Origin: Euglena gracilis
Taxonomy: Eukaryota > Euglenida > Euglenophyceae > Euglenales
Direction: 5' to 3'
Assembly: GCA_039621445.1 (NCBI GenBank)
Contig: CP154955.1
Span: 21,131,823-21,195,822, forward strand
DNA: 64,000 nt
The position numbers and the translations under genes were made by a program. A model generated the notes under the pieces. That model did no database searches. It saw nothing but the letters and a program-made list of their open reading frames with translations, and had not been told where the DNA came from. Shown here one piece after another: positions 22,440 through 30,128 of this stretch (the first letter of the stretch is position 1; each line of letters opens with the position of its first letter).

Positions 22440-23075
22440 CGCGCTCACTCAAGAAAGAAATGTGAAGGACGTACGCCTAGAAGGCTCGTACTCCTTTGAG
22501 GCAGACCAAAAAAAAAGGGAGGAAGGGACACCGAGGGCCAAGCACAAAGACCTTTTGAGGAGACTCACCACCATGCGTTGGACCCGAAAGGCTCGGAGGC
22601 TTTGGGAAGGCGATGTCCAGCAGGGATTTCTCAGGCCGGAGGGTGCCTTACCCACCGGGGGGGTATAGACAGCCAGCCGCTCAAACCCAGCCAGAAGCCC
22701 AAATTCGGGCCGGGAACCAGGGGGAGGTGATGTCGCGGGACGTGAACCCCGTCTCGGCCCCCCGAGTGGGAACCCGTAAACAGTAGCCCCCGGATAAACC
22801 GTGACCAGGGACGGAGGGGCCTCACTTGCGAGGCACAAAGGCAACGGGACCTGTCTTTCCTCGCCGGCTATTGTTCTTTGTTTTTCTTTCCTTGCGTCTT
22901 CTCCTTGCTGCTTGGTCGTCGTCGGCAGTTGGCGTTGGCTGGATCGGTGAACTGGAACCTGGTGGTCCCCCCCCTGGTTTGACGTCTTTTTGGGTGGGGG
23001 GGCCATCTTGCCTTTGTGTTCCGCAAGCGAGGTCCCTCCGTCCCTGGTCACGGTTTACCCCGGGACTACTGGACC
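22440..23075 (-). repeat. terminal / internal complementary region of DIRS element 1
   Basis: It contains a long inverted repeat: arm 22786-22845 (CGGATAAACCGTGACCAGGG onward) is the reverse complement, with few mismatches, of 23008-23070, around a ~160-bp loop. At 22515-22560 it also carries GGAAGGGACACCGAGGGC and AAGCACAAAGACCTT, the same words seen in the terminal region of DIRS element 2 (25735-25760). DIRS elements have inverted terminal repeats plus an internal complementary region next to the recombinase end, which matches its place just 3' (minus strand) of the recombinase remnant. Confidence 0.65.
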
Positions 23076-23170
23076 ACCCTTGCTCCACACTTTGGCTCGA
23101 TGGGACTTTATGCACACCAAACCCTTTTCAACTTTTTTGCCAACGAATCTCCAGCAATCTTTGCTGCTCC

Positions 23171-24826
23171 CAACCGCAACTAGTGTTTTGCAAAAGCCTC
23201 TGTGTTGTTCCAACCCCCTAATTCACACACCATTTCTGAGGACAAACCCAAAGACTTGTACATTTTGACTGCAGCACCCCTGGTGCTGTGAGCTCCAAAA
23301 ATGGACGTGGGGACTCCCAACTGTGATAGCAAATTTTTGGTAATCCTGCCCAAACTGTTGGATGCCAAAGGTGCATAAGGAGGATTTAAAGACAAGAAAA
23401 TTGCACCTCCCTGCACACCCTGGGAAGTTGTCAGAGCCACCAACCGACATAGCACAGCAGAAAGGCATACATCTCTGAGTGCAGTCGGCAATGCCATCAA
23501 TTGTTTGAATCTGGGCCTCAGTTGGCCCCTTCGTCTCAGCTTGATGAAGAAGTCTGTTCCCACCTTGGACTTGGTTCTCTGCAAACGTTGTAAACCCCCC
23601 CCTAATAAGTGCGCAGTGCCCTAATTGTGCGCAGTGCCCTAATAAGTGCGCACCCCCCAAAGGAGAAATTACCGTTACATCTCAGGTCGGAACACACACA
23701 CCATTCTCAGAATTGTCCTTCTCAGTCCAACTATTTCTATCCCCCAAGTCCAAATTTGACACATATTCACTTGACTCATTGCTTGAAATCGCAAAATAGG
23801 GGGGAAAATTGAAAAAGGGTGGGGGAAACATGAGTATTTTCGGCTTTGTCCTAAAAAGTGCGCACTGCCCTAATAAGTGCACACCCCTTGGGGTCCGAAA
23901 CTACGTCCTTAAAATGCGCGCACCCGTGCACTTATTAGGGGGGGTTAGATCTATTGACCTGCACAGATGAAACAAACACAGAGACAAAATTGTTTCTGTG
24001 TTTTGAATGTGTCTTGAATGCTATCCCAATACAGAGGAGCGGCCAAAAGCTTGGAAATGACTTCGTTGGCATCCCAAAAGGTGGAATACTTTTCACCAGA
24101 AGTGGCCCAAAAAACTTTTGCTTCTTTGATGAGGGGGGGAAAGTCGAACAGTTTCCCAACCTGGAATCAGCAGCACAGCACTATAAGCATTTCTCGCTTG
24201 ATGTGGAGAGTGCTGGGCCAGTCTCAAAATCCAGCTGGCTGTTTCCTCCATTGTCATGTGGGGGGGGGGGGGTGCACCCCCTTCTGCACACAAAGAGTCC
24301 ACAAGGCTTGAAATCCGTTCTCATACCTGCCCAGGCTCTTCAAGGAATTCTGATAAAGTGTGATATTTTCAGGTGGATCTTCTTTTCTTTGTAAACCCTC
24401 CCTGATAACAACACACAGAGGATGGGCCATCTGGTGGGGGGCATGACTTCCCCCAGGCAATTTTGGAACAATCCCCAGTGAGGTTGAACTTGAACAACAG
24501 GACATTTTTTTGATGATCATTCTGGTTAACAGGGGCCACCACACACTCCCAGCCCAGTGCGGAACCACCATCAGGCAAGTCACTTGAGGGTTGTTCTTCA
24601 ATATCACCAACCACGGTAAAATCAGAGTCCAGGGGGGGTTGGCATGAACCTCCCCAAACTTCTCCAGTGGACACTCTAGAGCATTCACCGCAATTGCTTG
24701 GTGGTGAGGCCATCTGCTGACGATTTTTTCCAGATGAGCATTCCCTGGGCTGGCAAACATGTCCACCTGGGGGCAGAATTTTTTTGTGGAGAAAATTTGG
24801 TATAGTCCCCTCTGTACCTTACACAC
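23171..24826 (-). pseudogene. decayed DIRS methyltransferase-like/tyrosine recombinase region (element 1)
   Basis: Read on the minus strand from 24826, the pieces match element 2 in order. First comes the VDMFASPGN motif with ANPPWTLI, the dam-methyltransferase-like tail of the RT/RNase H protein. Next is the recombinase N-terminal segment (LGRYENGFQALWTL and ARNAYSAVLLIPGW). The first catalytic Arg box (about 23950) follows, and then, after an inserted short element, the HSTRGA (H-x-x-R) box and the G-W-N motif near 23200-23290. The pieces lie in several frames. At the catalytic tyrosine position the codon is TAG (23180-23182). The copy cannot encode an active recombinase. Truncated at about 24826 against the LTR-element remnant. 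Confidence 0.85.
23592..23946. mobile_element. short C/G-ended inverted-repeat element inside the recombinase
   Basis: The ends are AACCCCCCCCTAATAAGTGC (left) and its reverse complement (right, closing GGGGGGGTT). The motif AGTGCCCTAATAAGTGCGCA repeats subterminally. About 355 bp, no coding capacity. It interrupts the recombinase reading frame of DIRS element 1 right after the first active-site Arg box; the sequences on the two sides line up with the uninterrupted copy in element 2. Its ends resemble those of the 3233 and 21210 elements (AACCCCCC..AATAA..GCAGTGCCC), suggesting one superfamily. Confidence 0.8.
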
Positions 24827-24829
24827 CTT

Positions 24830-25626
24830 GAAATGCTATCTGCTAGTGGTCGGCGTTATCTGGGATCAAGCCTATCGGCTACAGCAAAACCTTTTATCCC
24901 TAAGGGACCTCAGGAGAGTCAATCTTCTGTCGCCACCTACTGCGGCACCCACCACCACGACTGCGCAAACAGGAACTATGCCAACCGCTATAACGGAACA
25001 GCCAGCAGCCCCTGCCGCTTCACCAGAATCGGTGGAGGGCGGTGAAGAGAGCGATGAAGAGAGCGGTGATAGCCGCATGGAAGGCCTGGAGGAAACATGT
25101 GCTGATGAACCTCAGCATCCAGCTCTACCATCAGCCCTAATGGGCTCCAGAACACCCCTCCCTCCTGAAGGAGATGTAAGCTCAGAGACCGAATCTCCTA
25201 CATCTGAGGCCGAACGGCCAGCGGTACCTCTGGTACCACCCCTCTCCTTACCTGCAGTGCCAACGGCACCAACCCCGTCAGAACCTGTCGCACGTAATGA
25301 GACCTCCCCGCGTGTCATAGACACACCCCAAACAGGTTGGATGGGACTTTCTGGAATGGAAACCTTCCAGCCCAATTTTCCAATGGGCTCTTCCACTTCC
25401 ACCCCTTTGCCGCAATAAGTAGGCACGGCATAAGCGGTTAACCTCTTTTGCGCGTTCCTGCGTTATTTCGCATCTTCGTTCCCACACCCCTGGTGACAGG
25501 AGAACCAAAAACCCGCATACGGCTCTGTGACAGGTCCCCGTCCCCAGGACTGTGTCCGGCATTCCGACTGGCCTGGTCCAGTAGGGAAATCGGGCATAGC
25601 CCTTGGAGGGGGACGTGCACCAGGCA
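24830..25626 (+). mobile_element. 3' remnant of an LTR retrotransposon related to the 17-kb element
   Basis: Positions 25540-25622 match 46150-46255 of the complete element: CTGTGTCCG, GCCTGGTCCA, GAAATCGGGCATAGCCCT, the purine tract GGAGGGGGA and the LTR start GTG-ACCAGGC. The similarity also includes the CCAATGGGCT and TTTTGCGCGTT words further upstream. Only about 13 bp of LTR remain before DIRS sequence begins. It is therefore the 3' end of a relative cut by the DIRS element. Confidence 0.7.
24840..25418 (+). pseudogene. C-terminal remnant of a retroelement ORF, Ser/Pro/Glu-rich
   Basis: The open frame runs to a TAA at 25416, about 190 bp before the polypurine tract. It is low-complexity: Thr/Ala/Pro-rich, an acidic stretch (GGEESDEESGDSRMEGLEET), then Pro/Ser-rich. 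The upstream part of the same open frame lies in DIRS antisense sequence, so the 5' end is artificial. Position and composition suggest the tail of the extra ORF that follows integrase in this element family. That homology is inference. Confidence 0.4.
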
Positions 25627-26100
25627 GGACCATTCGGGCTCTGCACTGCGAGATGGTGAGGTTCTGCTTTCCTTGCCGGCCAGGAAAGCAGGACCTTCGT
25701 ACTCCCTCGAGGAAAACCGACAAGGGAGGAAGGGACACCGAGGGCGAAGCACAAAGACCTTGTGATGCCTTGCTCGCCGGCGGTGTTGTTTGGATTGTGA
25801 CGCGTTGGGTTAGGAGTCCCTGCTTAGTGCCGCCTCGCCGGAGTTGGCTGACGATGCTGCTCCGACGTGGCGACGTGGCTTCTTGCCCCTGGGGGGTGTC
25901 CCCCCCCCCCTCTCCCCCCCCGGCCCCCATTTTCTGACCGAGGGCTTTTGAACACCAATTTTCTTTTTCGGGTGGGGGGGGGTCGGGCTCACAAGGTCTT
26001 TGGCCTTCGCCCTCGGTGTCCCTTCCTCCCTTGTCGGTTTTCCTCGAGAGAGTACGAGACACCTCGGGCTCCGCACTTTGGCCTTGTGAGGCCTGATTGT
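25627..26100 (-). repeat. 3' terminal repeat and internal complementary region of DIRS element 2
   Basis: Four relations are visible. Positions 25627-25680 repeat 63752-63806 directly. Positions 25698-25765 and 25988-26056 are inverted copies of each other, a ~68-bp palindrome arm around a ~220-bp loop. Positions 25765-25831 are the inverted partner of 63653-63719. Positions 26060-26098 are the inverted partner of 63719-63753. Such terminal repeats plus an internal complementary region are used by DIRS elements to form a circular intermediate that the recombinase inserts without target duplication. Confidence 0.8.
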
Positions 26101-26114
26101 GCACTGAAATTAGG

Positions 26115-27260
26115 GGGGCCAGGGCATTTTCCAGGGCACCTTGGGCACCAAGTCGTTGATAATGGGCTGTAAAAGCCTCCACCCCCCTCCACTGATCAAT
26201 TTTGCAAACTTCTTGGGCAAAAAGGCCCAATTTTTTGAGAAAACCAACTCCTGCCCCTCTGGTGGAGTGGGCCCCCCAGACCTGTGGGGTACCCCCTGTT
26301 TGGCAAAAAAATTCTTTGTGATAGAAGCAACGGTGTCTGCACTTATGGCCCTGAAGGGGGGTTTTAATGAAATCAGGAGGGGGCCCCCAGGTCTCACGAA
26401 TAAACGTGTGGCAGCCACATATCCCATCATTAAATGAAAAGTGCTGATTTGTGGGCACTGGGGTATGGACACAACTCTCTCCCACTTGTGGAACTTTTGG
26501 CCCTTACACTTAATTTTAATGTAGGGTGCCCTACCCAACATACTGGTGGTTCGTTTGACTTGTGCCAGGTCTGAAGATCTGTATAAACAGAGGATGTGTG
26601 AACAGAAAATCAGTTGTGTATGCAATGTACAAATATCAGTGGGCATTGGGGCCTTGGCCAGCCCCAGGAGGATTGGGAGGGGATCCCAAAATGGCCCATA
26701 ATTCTCCAGATTTTGGTTCCAGAGCCTCTTGTAAGTGGTCAACATGGTGTGGAATCTCAGCCCACCAAACCCAGGAATCAAAAGCATAGCACTGTATGCA
26801 TTACGTGCTTGGGCCTTTGAAAATTGGAATAATTGAATTAAGGCGTCAGCCACTTGGTCTGTGGTGGCTTTAGGGGGGGGGGGCACCCCCATGTGTTCCA
26901 AAATGACCCACAGAAGTGCAAAGGCACTCTGATAACGTTTTAAACTGGGGTTTCTTCCCAGGAAATCGTTAATGGTTTGCACCTGAATTTGTTTCCCCTC
27001 CAAAATTTGCCTGAGCAAATCATGCAAAGGAGGGGCCACCTGGGGGGTGGCATTTGTTCCCCTCTGCAATTGGTGAACATGCCCTTGTAGGGGGTGATTT
27101 TCAGGCAGGGGGTCCCGGGAACTTTCATTTTTATTAATTGGGGCCACCATGTGGCTGAAACCCAGTAGGGGGTTACCATCAAAACTTTGGTCTGGGGAAA
27201 CATTCTCAACCTGGGCAGAAATTTTTGAATTATTGACCAGGGGGGGGTTGCATAAAGATC
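26115..27260 (-). pseudogene. DIRS tyrosine recombinase, near complete, one frameshift
   Basis: This is the only recombinase with both halves, because unit 1 of the array joins the unique 3' part. Minus-strand order: SAM-like core-binding segment (FLGRNPSLKRYQSAFALLW), then ARNAYSAMLLIPGF, the catalytic Arg box LYRSSDL (about 26568-26590) and ITKNFFAKQG. A frame change near 26290 follows, then HSTRGAG (H-x-x-R, about 26250-26275), the DQW motif and HYQRL with the catalytic Tyr codon at 26159-26161. All signature residues (R, HxxR, W, Y) are present, but the HxxR-to-Tyr part is in another frame. The gene starts by overlapping the RNase H/methyltransferase frame, which is usual in DIRS elements. 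Confidence 0.85.
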
Positions 27261-27976
27261 TCCCATGTTGTCCAGTGGACATTGTAATGCATTTGTTGCT
27301 GTGGCCTCCCAGTGGGGCCACCTGGCCACAAAATTGGGCAGTTTTTTGTTGCCTGGGGAGGCAAATAAATCTGTTTCCCGTTGTATGTAATTTTGGAAAT
27401 GCTGTCTTAGCCATTGAAAAAGCTGGGGGCCTAAAGAATAATCCCCCCTGTCCTTTTACCATCTGCTGATGGGGTGTTCCAGGCATTCTTTTGAAGGTAC
27501 CCAGTTGACTTGGAGGTTCACTAGTTTTCCCATGCACCATTTGAAAAACGGTCTCAGCATTTTGTTGAATGGGTCCTTTCTGCCCCCACCTTTTGTTAAG
27601 TAATAGTAAATTACCTGGTTGTCCACTGACAAAGAAACGGTTTCTCCAGGTTTGCTCAAACTTTTGACAGTGCTTATTGCTGCACTGAGTTCTTTTACAT
27701 TGATGTGCAAAATGGAGTCTTTTCTCCAAAATTCCTGCACATTTTCTCCTGTGTGGATGTCCAGCCCCCCCCCCCCCCAAGGCATGGGTGCTGCTGTCTG
27801 AGTGCAATTCTCTGGTTGCATTTTGGGAGAAGGGTCTTCCCCCCCAGGTGTCCAGCAGAATTTTTTTCCCTTAATTGGGCTTTGATTTCCTGGGAAATGG
27901 GGTGTTTTGAGTCCCAGGGGGCTGTGGACTTTGCCACCAAAATTTTTGTCAGGGTGTCTGTAAAAGCCCTTAAAAA
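26539..27976 (-). repeat. DIRS internal tandem unit 1 (joined to recombinase 3' part)
   Basis: 1438 bp. Its left edge continues into unique recombinase sequence, unlike the other units. Homopolymers read by eye: G11 in the recombinase, G8 in the methyltransferase-like part, C14 before RNase H. It carries a nonsense change (Glu codon to TAA near 27468) after the ISRW motif of RNase H, shared only with unit 9. Confidence 0.95.
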
Positions 27977-29410
27977 CATACTGGTGGTTCGTTTGACTTG
28001 TGCCAGGTCTGAAGATCTGTATAAACAGAGGATGTGTGAACAGAAAATCAGTTGTGTATGCAATGTACAAATATCAGTGGGCATTGGGGCCTTGGCCAGC
28101 CCCAGGAGGATTTGGAGGGGATCCCAAAATACCCCATAATTCTCCAGATTTTGGTTCCAGAGCCTCTTGTAAGTGGTCAACATGGTGTGGAATCTCAGCC
28201 CACCAAACCCAGGAATCAAAAGCATAGCACTGTATGCATTACGTGCTTGGGCCTTTGAAAATTGGAATAATTGAATTAAGGCGTCAGCCACTTGGTCTGT
28301 GGTGGCTTTAGGGGGGGGGCACCCCCATGTGTTCCAAAATGACCCACAGAAGTGCAAAGGCACTCTGATAACGTTTTAAACGGGGGTTTCTACCCAGGAA
28401 ATCGTTAATGGTTTGCACCTGAATTTGTTTCCCCTCCAAAATTTGCCTGAGCAAATCATGCAAAGGAGGGGCCACCTGGGGGGTGGCATTTGTTCCCCTC
28501 TGCAATTGGTGAACATGCCCTTGTAGGGGGTGATTTTCAGGCAGGGTGTCCCCGGAACTTTCATTTTTATTAATTGGGGCCACCATGTGGCTGAAACCCA
28601 GTAGGGGGTTACCATCAAAACTTTGGTCTGGGGAAACATTCTCAACCTGGGCAGAAATTTTTGAATTATTGACCAGGGGGGGGTTGCATAAAGATCTCCC
28701 ATGTTGTCCAGTGGACATTGTAATGCATTTGTTGCTGTGGCCTCCCAGTGGGGCCACCTGGCCACAAAATTGGGCAGTTTTTTGTTGCCTGGGGAGGCAA
28801 ATAAATCTGTTTCCCGTTGTATGTAATTTTGGAAATGCTGTCTTAGCCATTGAAAAAGCTGGGGGCCTAAAGAATAATCCCCCCTGTCCTTTTCCCATCT
28901 GCTGATGGGGTCTTCCAGGCATTCTTTTGAAGGTACCCAGTTGACTTGGAGGTTCACTAGTTTTCCCATGCACCATTTGAAAAACGGTCTCAGCATTTTG
29001 TTGAATGGGTCCTTTCTGCCCCCACCTTTTGTTAAGTAATAGTAAATTACCTGGTTGTCCACTGACAAAGAAACGGTTTCTCCAGGTTTGCTCAAACTTT
29101 TGACAGTGCTTACTGCTGCACTGAGTTCTTTTACATTGATGTGCAAAATGGAGTCTTTTCTCCAAAATTCCTGCACATTTTCTCCTGTGTGGATGTCCAG
29201 CCCCCCCCCCCAAGGCATGGGTGCTGCTGTCTGAGTGCAATTCTCTGGTTGCATTTTGGGAGAAGGGTCTTCCCCCCCCAGGTGTCCAGCTGAATTTTTT
29301 TCCCTTAATTGGGCTTTGATTTCCTGGGAAATGGGGTGTTTTGAGTCCCAGGGGGCTGTGGACTTTGCCACCAAAATTTTTGTCAGGGTGTCTGTAAAAG
29401 CCCTTAAAAA
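27977..29410 (-). repeat. DIRS internal tandem unit 2
   Basis: 1434 bp. The left junction (CTTAAAAA/CATACTGG) fuses the end of one copy to the start of the next. Runs: G9, G8, C11. It shares the GGGTGTCCCCGG variant with unit 6. Confidence 0.95.
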
Positions 29411-29529
29411 CATACTGGTGGTTCGTTTGACTTGTGCCAGGTCTGAAGATCTGTATAAACAGAGGTTGTGTGAACAGAAAATCAGTTGTGTATGCAATGT
29501 ACAAATATCAGTGGGCATTGGGGCCTTGG

Positions 29530-29534
29530 CCAGC
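29530..29534. repeat. 5-bp target site duplication (left)
   Basis: CCAGC precedes the left LTR and is repeated at 46549-46553 after the right LTR. The uninterrupted array units have CCAGC once at this place. Confidence 0.95.
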
Positions 29535-29843
29535 TGTGTACCAGGCGTATGCTTCTGTCCCCTTCCGTTGAGGAAGTTAGGATGGAAGCAGATCCTATTA
29601 GGATCTCCTAATGGGTGCCCCCTTCTCTCTCCACAGGTGGTATTCTTCTTATACCTTTTCCTTCCTTTCCTTGGACCGGACTTCGATTTCCAGTCCGTCC
29701 TCCCTGCATTGCTCCGTGCTTTGCTTCTTGGGAAGTGGGAAAAGGGTTTTCACTGTTACTCTGATTTTCAGTTCCCAAGTAGGTGCGCCAAGGCGAAAGC
29801 GAAGGCTTTTTGGGAATTGGGAATTGGGAATCAGACGTACACT
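29535..29843 (+). repeat. left (5') LTR, 309 bp
   Basis: It starts TGTGTACC and ends GTACACT, so the outermost GTGTAC/GTACAC form a short inverted repeat. Same length as the right LTR, with about five mismatches. It is followed directly by the primer site. It should hold promoter and polyadenylation signals; I see no unambiguous TATA box. Confidence 0.95.
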
Positions 29844-29853
29844 TGGTAGCAGA
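29844..29853 (+). other. primer binding site
   Basis: TGGTAGCAGA begins at the first base after the LTR and is complementary to the 3' end of an initiator tRNA-Met of the AGCAGA...TCTGCTACCA type. Land-plant initiator tRNA would give TGGTATCAGA instead. The pairing stops after 10 nt. Confidence 0.75.
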
Positions 29854-29914
29854 TTAGGTCACGATCCTACACATACAGCCCCTACAGAAAGAAAACGCTA
29901 TCAAGTATTACACT

Positions 29915-29924
29915 TGGTAGCAGA
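29915..29924 (+). other. second primer-site copy
   Basis: ACACTTGGTAGCAGATT at the 5' LTR end is repeated here as part of a ~25-bp duplication, 71 bp downstream, and is followed by GGTTCGATCC. Whether it is used as a primer site is unknown. Confidence 0.6.
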
Positions 29925-30128
29925 TTGGTTCGATCCTACGCTGACTGGCAGCGGAGAGCCCCTGCACCGTTATTACACGGTCGCAGCGTCAGCTCCCGGC
30001 TTCTAGTCAACGTCTAAGCAGACGAGCAGGCTCCGGAAGGTTCTGTACGGTATTACCCGTTACAGCCCCTCTGGTGCCAGCACAACTGCTTAGTTTTGTG
30101 TGTTTTTGCTGCTTTTGTCACCAGAAAG

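Noticed and set aside
22449-23051. A 200-codon minus-strand frame as a host gene
   Set aside because: It spans the DIRS terminal palindrome and shares its words with the terminal region of element 2.
24254-24826. Separate host gene on the minus strand
   Set aside because: Its motifs (VDMFASPGN, ANPPW) match the DIRS methyltransferase-like segment, so it is part of DIRS element 1.
29915-29945. tRNA gene or SINE promoter (GGTTCGATCC resembles a B box)
   Set aside because: The A-box-like word is adjacent rather than 30-40 bp upstream, and no cloverleaf can be drawn. It fits a duplicated primer-site region better.
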